From Rhizobium gallicum bv. gallicum R602sp (lineage in GTDB: Bacteria > Pseudomonadota > Alphaproteobacteria > Rhizobiales > Rhizobiaceae): DNA of 64,000 nt. A program made the translations under genes and the position numbers. Positions 52,976-60,199 of the stretch are shown piece after piece; the stretch's first letter is position 1, and every line of letters begins with the position of its first letter. The notes beneath the pieces were generated by a model. That model was not told where the DNA came from. It was given only the letters and a program-made list of their open reading frames with translations, and did no database searches. The stretch covers positions 2,237,501 through 2,301,500 of the forward strand of contig NZ_CP006877.1 of the NCBI RefSeq assembly GCF_000816845.1, in the 5' to 3' direction.

Positions 52976-53383
52976 ATGACAGCGCGAATGAAGATTGGCG
53001 AGGCCGATGACCAACCCAAAAAGGAGACCAGACAATCAATCAATGGCCTCCTGGCGGCTGGTGGCATCATCGCCGCACTTGGCGCGTCCTCATGTTGTGT
53101 CGTACCACTTGCGCTACTCGCGCTCGGCATAAGCGGCGCTTGGATAGGCAATCTGACCGCCTTTGCCCCCTATCAGCCTCTCTTTGTCACGGCTGCTATT
53201 GGCTGCCTCGCTGTGGGTTTTTTGCGCGTCTACTTCCCACAAAAGGCGTCATGTGCGAACGGCACCTCTTGCACGCACCCGCGTTCGTCGCACCTAACCA
53301 AATTTTCCCTTTGGGTGGCGGCGGTGCTGGTCACCGTGGCTGTGGCGTTTCCCTACCTTGCTCGTTTTTTCCTCGAAACCTGA
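52976..53383 (+). CDS. merT: Mercuric ion transporter MerT
   Basis: 135 residues from MTARMKIGEADD (GAGGAG lies 9 bp upstream; an ATG at 52961 is in frame but precedes that ribosome site). Three membrane helices; the first has the Hg(II) Cys pair in LGASSCCVVPLALLALGISG. The cytosolic loop has CANGTSC in place of the second pair. It brings Hg(II) into the cytosol for reduction, but no merA is in the window. Confidence 0.88.
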   Translation: MTARMKIGEADDQPKKETRQSINGLLAAGGIIAALGASSCCVVPLALLALGISGAWIGNLTAFAPYQPLFVTAAIGCLAVGFLRVYFPQKASCANGTSCTHPRSSHLTKFSLWVAAVLVTVAVAFPYLARFFLET

Positions 53384-53395
53384 TCGAGCACTGAC

Positions 53396-53692
53396 ATGAA
53401 CACTCTTCTTCGGACCATTTTGATCGTCTCTGCCCTAGTGTCGGGTCGCGCTGTGGCTGGCGAGCGCACCGCGACGCTTGATGTCGAAAACGTGAGCTGT
53501 GCCGTTTGTGCGCCGATTGTAAAGCGAACTCTGTCGCGAATGCCGGGAGTGCGCCAGGCCGCATTAGTTGAACAGGACGGCACGGCGACAGCGACCGTTA
53601 GCTTTGACGACGAGCAGGTGACGCAGGAGGCGCTGGCAGCGGCGGTCACGAATGCAGGCTTTCCTACGCAGGTGCAGGTCACCCAGCGCTGA
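53396..53692 (+). CDS. merP: Periplasmic mercury-binding protein MerP
   Basis: 98 residues with signal peptide MNTLLRTILIVSALVSG cut near AVA-GER, then one HMA domain whose metal site reads VSCAVCAP (CxxC). It hands Hg(II) to MerT. The gene begins 12 bp after merT. The core VSCAVC departs from the usual GMTCAAC. Confidence 0.88.
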   Translation: MNTLLRTILIVSALVSGRAVAGERTATLDVENVSCAVCAPIVKRTLSRMPGVRQAALVEQDGTATATVSFDDEQVTQEALAAAVTNAGFPTQVQVTQR

Positions 53693-53720
53693 TCAGAATT
53701 TGTAAGCAAAAGGAGAATCT

Positions 53721-53951
53721 ATGGTGCAACTACGCTCAACGCTGACATGTCCGCACTGCAGACAGCAGGCAACGGAAATCATGCCGACAGATGCGTGTCA
53801 GTATTTCTATGACTGCAGAGGTTGTGGAGCGATATTGCGACCGAAGGACGGCGATTGCTGCATTTTCTGCTCTTACGGTTCCGTTCCCTGTCCGCCGATA
53901 CAGCAGATGCGAGAGTACGAAACACCAGACAACTGCAGCCCCATTGCGTAA
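53721..53951 (+). CDS. GDCCVxC-type small zinc-ribbon-like protein
   Basis: 76 residues rich in Cys: CPHCRQQATEIM, YDCRGCGAILRPKDGDCCIF, CSYGSVPCPP. The GDCC(V/I)FCSYGSVPCPP block is the signature of small proteins that accompany mer operons. AAAGGAG precedes the ATG, 28 bp after merP. Its biochemical role in mercury resistance is unproven. Confidence 0.88.
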   Translation: MVQLRSTLTCPHCRQQATEIMPTDACQYFYDCRGCGAILRPKDGDCCIFCSYGSVPCPPIQQMREYETPDNCSPIA

Positions 53952-54053
53952 CCAAATTCTCACTGCACCCGAAGCGGTCAAGCCTTAGAACAGGCTACTC
54001 GGCATACGAAGCGTCATCCCCACTCCTAAGGAGTCGCGTCAATATTTGTGCTG

Positions 54054-54588
54054 TCAATCCGACATACGGAACTTGGTGTGGCAGGTCGTACAGGCTTGCA
54101 CCATAAGGTGAAATGCATGCTCGGCTGGGATCGCTGACAATTGCGCTTCGTTTTGAACATGCGTTCCCAGCGGCCCACCGCCCATCGGCTCTCCTGGTTT
54201 CATGCGCATGCTCTCCGTGATCGCCGCAGGATTTTTGTCGGCGGCTGCGTCTAGTGCGGTCGCGTATGCCTTCAGATCGTTCGCCAGACGATCAAACCGC
54301 TCGCGCTCTTCGACGATATTTGGTTTGCCTTCGACTTTGGATCGGCGGCTTCGGCCGCAAAATGGGCGATCAGCCCCTCCCCGGATTTGTCCCGAATGGT
54401 GTCGGCGGCCCACTTGAACTCGCCTGGGGAGTATGTGGCTGGTACCTTAAACATTCCGGCGATGGACTTCGTGGCGGCGGCAATCGCTTTCATATCGGAT
54501 TGCCTCGCAACGATATCGCCAGCAGCAACGACCGCCGACGCAAGCGCAAAGCAACAGATAACCGCATAGAGAAAAAAGTTGGGCTTCA
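54054..54588 (-). pseudogene. Cytochrome c' gene, frameshifted
   Basis: Signal peptide and first helices (MKPNFFLYAVICCFALASAV, MKAIAAATKSIAGMFKVPAT) run to AADPKSK near 54340. The rest (PNIVEERERFDRLANDLKAY to the haem site CTTCH) is in another frame. Joined, it gives a class II cytochrome c' of about 175 residues closely similar in layout to the intact copy at 56291-56845. The shift is about one base near 54335. A single indel suggests a recent event or a sequencing error. Confidence 0.8.
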
Positions 54589-54855
54589 TTTCAAACTCTT
54601 CATTCTTTCCACCAACCAGTCGTGTCCAGCAGGCTCCTGCCATGGATTTAGAAGTCGAAAGGGAGGGCAAAGTGCCCAGCTCCTAACAAAAATGCAAATC
54701 GATGTATCTTCAAACACCCAAATTTACGAAAAATTTAGGCTAATTTTATCGATCTAAATCTGCTCGTTTCGGCCTGAAAAAAGAAAGTTTAGGTTGCACC
54801 AACGCGTCCCTTTGGCGTGCCCCAACCTTTTCAGAGACAGTCACGGATCGTCGCA
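54589..54855. other. AT-rich intergenic region
   Basis: No gene. About 54690-54780 is strikingly AT-rich for this replicon (runs such as ACGAAAAATTTAGGCTAATT) and includes a direct repeat of the form TTTAGG. It separates the broken cytochrome c' gene from the acyltransferase and could be an insertion boundary or a promoter. Confidence 0.4.
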
Positions 54856-56067
54856 ATGACTATTGTCTATTCAGATTCTGCATATTTTCCTTCAGCGCGA
54901 AGTCTCTCTTCTCATACAGCCGAAAGGGTGCAATCCAGGGCGGTTGGTCCCGATGTTCTCCGATCATTGGCGATCCTTCTCGTCATGCTCGTGCACCTCC
55001 CTATCGAGGCGACACCGTCGATGCTCGTCGGCGTCCGCAATTATGCATGGGTGGGAGTGGATATTTTCTTCGTTCTGAGCGGATTTCTGATCGGAACCCA
55101 ACTCTTCAAAGAGATTTCACGGACAGGAGGCGTGGATTTAAAGTCCTTCTATCTCCGTCGCGCCTTCCGTATTTTTCCGGCGTTTTTTATTGTTCTCGGC
55201 CTCTACGCAATTTTTCCCATTCTCCGCGACGCCCCGACGATGCAATCGATCTGGAGCTTTGCGACCTTCACTGTGAACTTCAACTTCGATCCGCGCGTAG
55301 GCCGTGCCTTTACGCAGGCATGGTCGCTTTGTGTCGAGGAGCATTTCTATCTGGTCCTGCCGCTCCTCGTATTGCTCCTGCATCGCCGGATCAGCATGCG
55401 CTGGACGCTTCTGATCGCTGCGGCAATGGTGATTGCGGGAATGATCCTTCGGTACACGATCTGGGAGAACCAGATCGGAGTCCTCGTCGACGCCGACAAG
55501 CTGAGAGATGCTTTCGCCGTCTATCTCCGGGACGTATACTACCCGACATACACCCGCCTAGATGGCCTGATGTTCGGTGTGATCCTTGCTGCTGCGAGAT
55601 TTTTCAAACCGGAACTCTGCAAGCGTTACGCGCCTGCGCGTGTGGCCCTGCCGATAGGCGTCGGCCTCGTCGCGGCCGCTCTTGTGCTGTTTTCGATTCG
55701 AGGGCCACTTGCCGGAACAAACCTCTTTCTCGTCTTTCAGGCGCAGCTTGGTTCGGTTGCCGGATTCCCGCTCATTTCAATCGGTATCGCTCTCATTCTC
55801 GGCGCTATGCTCGACCTGGAGCATGTTCTCAAACGATGGCCGGTTCCGGGTGCCATGGTCGTCGCCACCTTGTCATATAGCCTGTATCTGACCCACAAAT
55901 CGGCCTTTCATATCGACAGGCTCATCTTTGGGGAAGCGAACCTCCAGGGCGGCTCCGGCTTCGTGGTCTATCTTGTCACCAGCTTCGCTGCAGCAGTTGT
56001 GCTGTGGTTCTGTGTCGAGAGGACGTTCCTTCTCCTTCGGGATCGGGTTCTCTCTCCGAGCAAATGA
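54856..56067 (+). CDS. Acyltransferase 3 (OafA/NolL-type) membrane protein
   Basis: 403 residues from MTIVYSDSAYFP (an ATG 13 codons earlier is possible). Ten or so membrane helices with the family's GPDVLRSLAILLVMLVHLPI start, the conserved His in that helix, VGVDIFFVLSGFLIG, and RRAFRIFPAFF. Such enzymes O-acetylate cell-surface sugars or Nod factors. It is set between the two cytochrome c' genes and has no metal features; its place in the island may be accidental. Confidence 0.88.
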   Translation: MTIVYSDSAYFPSARSLSSHTAERVQSRAVGPDVLRSLAILLVMLVHLPIEATPSMLVGVRNYAWVGVDIFFVLSGFLIGTQLFKEISRTGGVDLKSFYLRRAFRIFPAFFIVLGLYAIFPILRDAPTMQSIWSFATFTVNFNFDPRVGRAFTQAWSLCVEEHFYLVLPLLVLLLHRRISMRWTLLIAAAMVIAGMILRYTIWENQIGVLVDADKLRDAFAVYLRDVYYPTYTRLDGLMFGVILAAARFFKPELCKRYAPARVALPIGVGLVAAALVLFSIRGPLAGTNLFLVFQAQLGSVAGFPLISIGIALILGAMLDLEHVLKRWPVPGAMVVATLSYSLYLTHKSAFHIDRLIFGEANLQGGSGFVVYLVTSFAAAVVLWFCVERTFLLLRDRVLSPSK

Positions 56068-56290
56068 CCTGAACTTGCCAGCTTCGATCACAACTCGAAG
56101 CTGGCAAAAGTCAGTTTCTCGCGATGGACTTCTGCAACAGCTCCAAAGTTGGGCAGAGGTAAATCGTCGCTCCTGTCGCGCGTTGGCATCATCTTATCAA
56201 CTTGGGTGACAGCAATCCACGAACGAATCCTGCTGCAACCGAAGTGCGAGAAAAGCCCCTTAAATACCCTCAGCAGACGGAAACCTTCGA

Positions 56291-56845
56291 CTACTGATGC
56301 TTCTCCCGAAATCGAGCATGACATACTTTGCACGTCTGGAGCATCAGGTGGAACGAGTGTTCTGCGGGGATCGAGCCAAGCCTTTTAGCCGAGACGTCCG
56401 TGCCGAAAGGGCCGCCGCTCATCGGCTCTCCAGGCTTCATCCGCATGTCGCTAGTCATCTCGCCGAAATTTTTCTGCGCCGCCGCTCCCAATGCATCGGC
56501 GTATGCCTTAAGATCGTCGGCAAGTCGGGCAAAGTGATCCCTTTCCTCAAGGATATCTGCTTTGGCGTCGGACCCCGCCGCCGGTACTTCGAAATTGAAG
56601 TGCTCGATGATGGTCTTTCCAGACTTGGCGCTGATCGTTTGGGCAGCGTTACCAAAAGCTTGTGCGTCATAAGTAGTCGGATCGAGAAACATGTCGGAGA
56701 TCGCCTTAGCCGCCGCCGAGATGTCTTTCATATCCTGCTTTCGCAGCGGGACCAGGTCACTTCCCGAGAAGCTTGGCTCCGCTAAGGAGCTCAACCCAAT
56801 GACTAGAAGGAGACCTATAAAAAGCCTCTCCTGCGACTGTCTCAT
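56291..56845 (-). CDS. Class II cytochrome c'
   Basis: 184 residues with signal peptide MRQSQERLFIGLLLVIGLSS and a four-helix domain ending in the haem motif CKVCHARF close to the C-terminus, as expected of class II c-type cytochromes. Middle helices (RDHFARLADDLKAYADALGA) match the broken copy at 54.1 kb. It binds NO/O2 or carries electrons in the periplasm; its role in a copper locus is unclear. The start at 56845 is an ATG; a TTG seven codons earlier is rejected. Confidence 0.88.
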   Translation of the reverse strand: MRQSQERLFIGLLLVIGLSSLAEPSFSGSDLVPLRKQDMKDISAAAKAISDMFLDPTTYDAQAFGNAAQTISAKSGKTIIEHFNFEVPAAGSDAKADILEERDHFARLADDLKAYADALGAAAQKNFGEMTSDMRMKPGEPMSGGPFGTDVSAKRLGSIPAEHSFHLMLQTCKVCHARFREKHQ

Positions 56846-56957
56846 AACGATCACCTGTTCGCCCAAGAGAATGGATGCGCGAGATAGGCTATTTGCAATT
56901 TGGTAACATTATGATTTTGCAAGAGGAGGCGGCAGCCGCCTCCCCTTAACGCAGCAT

Positions 56958-57290
56958 TTAAGCCGCCATTTTCTCGCAGCTTTCAGCGCAACGACGGCAC
57001 GCACCGACACAGCTGTCCATATCGCCGACGCGTTCACAATCAGCCGCACACTGCCTGCAGATTTCTGCGCATTCTCGGCAGGTGTGCTTGTGGTGCTCTG
57101 TGCCGACCAGCATGAAATGCGCCGACGTCCTGCAGATTTCAGCGCAGGCCATCATCAGTCGAAAGTGATCTGGCTTCGTATGCTCACCGCCCATTGCCAG
57201 GCAGTGTGTCATCGCCATCGACAGACATTCCTGATAACAGGCGAGGCAGTTGTCGATGCACTCCTTCATCTCGGAAGATACGTTATGCAT
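56958..57290 (-). CDS. Cys-rich four-helix copper-storage protein (Csp3/DUF326-like)
   Basis: 110 residues with 16 Cys spaced along helices (CIDNCLACYQEC, MMACAEICRTSAHF, CRECAEICRQCAADC, CVGACRRCAESC). This is the Csp/DUF326 four-helix layout whose Cys-lined core stores many Cu(I). No signal peptide, so a cytosolic Csp3-type protein. The start MHNVSSEMKEC (57290) is preferred over upstream frame sequence that lacks a ribosome site. It is the third gene of a minus-strand operon with DUF305 and DUF2946-like genes. Confidence 0.88.
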   Translation of the reverse strand: MHNVSSEMKECIDNCLACYQECLSMAMTHCLAMGGEHTKPDHFRLMMACAEICRTSAHFMLVGTEHHKHTCRECAEICRQCAADCERVGDMDSCVGACRRCAESCEKMAA

Positions 57291-57304
57291 GGTCGGGTCT
57301 CCTG

Positions 57305-57739
57305 TTACTTGGCTTCCTTGTCGAGCCACTTGGTCATGTCGACGATCTCTTTCTTCTGAGCATCGATGACCATCTGAGCCATCTCCTTGGCTTCCTTGTT
57401 GTCGCCGTACTTCAGCTCGACCTCAGACATGCTGATCGCACCCATGTGATGGGCGATCATTCCGCAGATGAAGGAGACGTCGGCATCCTTCTTCATCATT
57501 CCCTGCATCATGTTCATGTGCATGGACTTCATTCCGTCCATCGATGCCTTCTGGTAGTCGGTCATCTCGCCCATAGGCATGTCGCCGCCCGACGACATGC
57601 CCATCTTCGACATGTCCATTCCTTCAGTTTTGCACTTTTCGGGATAAGTCATCTCCTGGGCCGATACCACAAGCGGAGCCAGCGACAGCAGAGCAGTTGC
57701 GCCGACAATGGCGAGCGAAGTTTTCACGAAAACGTTCAT
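57305..57739 (-). CDS. DUF305 periplasmic Met/His-rich protein
   Basis: 144 residues with signal peptide (MNVFVKTSLAIVGATALLSL), a Met-rich linker (GMDMSKMGMSSGGDMPMGEM) and a four-helix ferritin-like DUF305 domain with FICGMIAHHMGAISMSEVEL. DUF305 proteins occur with copper systems and probably bind Cu in the periplasm. It starts 39 bp after the DUF2946-like gene and ends 14 bp before the Csp start. Confidence 0.88.
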   Translation of the reverse strand: MNVFVKTSLAIVGATALLSLAPLVVSAQEMTYPEKCKTEGMDMSKMGMSSGGDMPMGEMTDYQKASMDGMKSMHMNMMQGMMKKDADVSFICGMIAHHMGAISMSEVELKYGDNKEAKEMAQMVIDAQKKEIVDMTKWLDKEAK

Positions 57740-57778
57740 TGGATTCTCCTTTTGAGATCAGTTGATGCTTGAAGACCT

Positions 57779-58105
57779 TCAGACGCCGGTAGCCTTCGGC
57801 GGCGGATCAATCGGCCTGATCAGGAGAAGCGGACTGGAGGTGGCAACCGACGGTCGAACGACGAGCGGCTCCGAAAGTGGCTGCGCGGCGGTTGGAAGTG
57901 TGGGCATGATCGGACAACAATGCATGCTCACGCAGCACAGTCCCGGGAGACGATCCAGCTGATGACCTTGCGAGTGACCCGCAGGCACACGCAGAGAAAT
58001 GCAGCCTTCATCACCTGCATTGGCGAGGCCGCCCGGAATGTTGACCAAGGTCAACGCCACCAGCAGTATGACGGCTAGACGGCAGATTTTACTCCAGCTG
58101 ACCAT
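57779..58105 (-). CDS. Small Cys/His secreted protein (DUF2946-like), copy 3
   Basis: 108 residues. The signal peptide MVSWSKICRLAVILLVALTL is followed by VPAGHSQGHQLDRL, GLCCVSMHCCPIMP and a Pro-rich tail (LLLIRPIDPPPKATGV). Paired Cys (CC-x4-CC) and His suggest soft-metal binding. It heads the minus-strand operon with DUF305 and Csp and is divergent from the cytochrome b561 gene. Confidence 0.65.
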   Translation of the reverse strand: MVSWSKICRLAVILLVALTLVNIPGGLANAGDEGCISLRVPAGHSQGHQLDRLPGLCCVSMHCCPIMPTLPTAAQPLSEPLVVRPSVATSSPLLLIRPIDPPPKATGV

Positions 58106-58261
58106 ACGTCGAGATTCCCTTCCGCCGGAGAACTCTCGCGGTAGAAAGATGTTCCGCTACCCTCTGAATTGGATCGGCCGAGCGAGAAGGCAACGGCCCG
58201 GAAATGCCTTAACCGAAGTTCAAGGGACGTGCGATACGACTGGTGGCATTGAGGGATTGAG

Positions 58262-58756
58262 ATGACGCCGCGCTACTCGCTTTCGCAGATTGTGCTCCAT
58301 TGGGCTGTGGCCGTGCTGATACCCATCCAGTATTGGACAGGCAGAAGCATCGAGCGGACGCATCACGCGGTTCACATGGGCCTGTCCCCAGACCCATGGG
58401 ACGTGATCCAGCATCACGTTCATAACTACGCCGGGATTGCTATCGGGGCGCTCATGGTTTCCCGGTTAAGTCTCCGGGTCATTCATCGCAGCGCCTTGAA
58501 GCATCCAGCGAAAAGCCCGGCGGATCGGCTTGCACGCGCGATGCACTTTGCATTCTACGCTGCGATTATCGCTCAAGCGGCCATGGGCTTCGTCGCAAGC
58601 TACTTATGGTTCGGGATCGCACCGGTTCATGTCCTGGGCTCGCGCGTCATTCTGGCGCTATTGGCGCTGCATATCGCTGCGGCGGCGTGGCACACATTTT
58701 TTTGGCGCGACGAAACTGTCGACCGGATGATCTTTCCCAGACGCACACTTTCTTGA
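58262..58756 (+). CDS. Cytochrome b561
   Basis: 164 residues with four membrane helices and haem-ligand His in MTPRYSLSQIVLHWAVAVLI, HHVHNYAGIAIGALMVSRLS, and LALLALHIAAAAWHTFFWRD. Prokaryotic b561 moves electrons across the inner membrane, often from ubiquinol to superoxide or to periplasmic partners. It starts 156 bp from the divergent DUF2946-like gene and its stop faces that of the YqaA gene 2 bp away. Confidence 0.9.
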   Translation: MTPRYSLSQIVLHWAVAVLIPIQYWTGRSIERTHHAVHMGLSPDPWDVIQHHVHNYAGIAIGALMVSRLSLRVIHRSALKHPAKSPADRLARAMHFAFYAAIIAQAAMGFVASYLWFGIAPVHVLGSRVILALLALHIAAAAWHTFFWRDETVDRMIFPRRTLS

Positions 58757-58758
58757 GG

Positions 58759-59202
58759 TTACGACATCAATTTCAGAGTGGCCAATGTCAGGACGACGTA
58801 GCGCCCTGTCTTAGCGATGAATACCAGGATCGTGAACGTCAAAAGCGGCTCGCGCAATACGCCCGCTACGATGGTCAGGGCGTCTCCGAACAGCGGCATC
58901 CAGGATAGCAAGAGCGACCATCTTCCGTATTTGTGGTACCACCGGGACGAACGTTCGAGCGATTTCTCGCTTACGGGGAACCAGCGTCGATCACGAAAGC
59001 GCTCGATACCTCGCCCGAGGAACCAGTTGACAACGCTGCCTAGTGTATTTCCAACGCTCGCCACCGTAAGAAGCAGAATCCAGGAGAATTTTCCGCTGAG
59101 CACCAAACCAACGAGCACGGGTTCCGATTGCATCGGAAGAATGGTGGCAGCCCCGAGAGCGACCAGGAAAAGGCTCGCATACGCGGAAATGTCAGAAAAC
59201 AT
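58759..59202 (-). CDS. YqaA-family (DedA/SNARE-associated) membrane protein
   Basis: 147 residues with the block LGAATILPMQSEPVLVGLVL, then VASVGNTLGSVVNWFLGRGI, and RWSLLLSWMPLFGDALTIVA, typical of the small YqaA branch of DedA proteins. Four membrane segments. DedA proteins help lipid-carrier or proton-dependent transport and envelope homeostasis. It lies convergent with b561, and its link to copper is only by position. Confidence 0.88.
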   Translation of the reverse strand: MFSDISAYASLFLVALGAATILPMQSEPVLVGLVLSGKFSWILLLTVASVGNTLGSVVNWFLGRGIERFRDRRWFPVSEKSLERSSRWYHKYGRWSLLLSWMPLFGDALTIVAGVLREPLLTFTILVFIAKTGRYVVLTLATLKLMS

Positions 59203-59346
59203 TGATTCCGTTACTCGTAATCCTGCTCTCTCGGAAAGCCTGTTTGTCCCCTACACAGCATTTCTAAACGTATTCGGCATATTAACCGATACTTGAGGGC
59301 GAGAAATAAACGGAGCGGAATGGTCGCCGAAGGACGTCATTTCGCC

Positions 59347-59377
59347 TTGACCTTCCAACCTTGGGAGGCTCCATGTT
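59347..59377 (+). promoter_or_regulatory. HmrR/CueR-type promoter of the CopA-oxidase operon
   Basis: TTGACC at 59347-59352 with the dyad CCTTCC-AACC-TTGGGAGG, and CATGTT as a -10-like hexamer 19 bp after the -35. It precedes the six-gene plus-strand operon ending in cusF. Confidence 0.82.
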
Positions 59378-59476
59378 CCTCTAGCTTGCAGGACCGCCGT
59401 CACAGAAACGACGCGAATCTTTGGCAGCTATTCGTCGCAATTGAAAGTCGGCTGCTGTGATAGTAGTCGACGGAGC

Positions 59477-59878
59477 ATGGGCAAAATGTATCGAATCGCA
59501 CTGAGCAAACTGCTCTTGATTGTGCGGCTGGCGATCATCGTATCGCTGGCAGGCTACAGCTTGTCCAATGCGAACGCGGCCATGCACGGCACGGCATTTC
59601 CTGAATTCGAGCAAGCCGCTTCGCAGGTTATGCAGCACGGCGACCATGACGAAGTCCAAATGTCTGGACACGGTCACTCCCACGATCATGCTGCTGGTGA
59701 CAACGACGGCACCAAGTCGGTGAAGAAGGATTGCTGCAGCGACTTTTGCGCGGGCATTGGCATCATTTGCAACAGTCATGACGTTGGCGGACCCGTTGTG
59801 ACCTCAATTCGGCAGTTCGTTGACGATCAGCAAACCTTTGGCGAGCTGCCTCCCCTTCACCGCCCCCCGAATATCTGA
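59477..59878 (+). CDS. Small His/Cys-rich secreted protein (CopL/DUF2946-like), copy 4
   Basis: 133 residues from MGKMYRIALSKLLLIVRLAI, a signal peptide cut near ANA. The mature part is rich in His (MQHGDHDEVQMSGHGHSHDH) and Cys (KKDCCSDFCAGIGIICNSHD), with a Pro-rich end (LPPLHRPPNI). It is first in the HmrR-controlled operon, about 90 bp after the predicted transcription start. It is similar in plan to copies 1-3; metal binding is inferred. Confidence 0.65.
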   Translation: MGKMYRIALSKLLLIVRLAIIVSLAGYSLSNANAAMHGTAFPEFEQAASQVMQHGDHDEVQMSGHGHSHDHAAGDNDGTKSVKKDCCSDFCAGIGIICNSHDVGGPVVTSIRQFVDDQQTFGELPPLHRPPNI

Positions 59879-59971
59879 ATAGCGAGTCCATCCGCGTGCG
59901 CGGATGAACCTCGGCTTGTCTCGGATCGCGTCTGAGACAAGCCGGACTGCACTCATATTTCGGAAAAATTC

Positions 59972-60199
59972 ATGAGACCTTCTATTATATTGGTGGTCGC
60001 ATTGCCGCTCATCGTAAGCGGATGCGCAGCCACAGTTCCTCCTGACGTTGACACACCCGACGCTCAGCTTTTGTCCAGCGCCAATCCAGTACGGTATCGC
60101 AGCCCGATTTCCGGCTATGTCAATCGCCAGCCGGTTGATCCGAAGCCATGGCGGCAACAGAACCAGTCGCAGTCTCCTGCTGAAGGAGACCCGTCATGA
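59972..60199 (+). CDS. Small lipoprotein preceding the outer-membrane channel gene
   Basis: 75 residues from MRPSIILVVALPLIVSGCAA with a lipobox (IVSGC). The rest is Pro/Gln-rich and probably extended. It is translationally coupled to the channel gene (ATGA overlap at 60196-60199). Small lipoproteins of this kind often precede copper-specific TolC-like proteins. Function unknown. Confidence 0.65.
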   Translation: MRPSIILVVALPLIVSGCAATVPPDVDTPDAQLLSSANPVRYRSPISGYVNRQPVDPKPWRQQNQSQSPAEGDPS

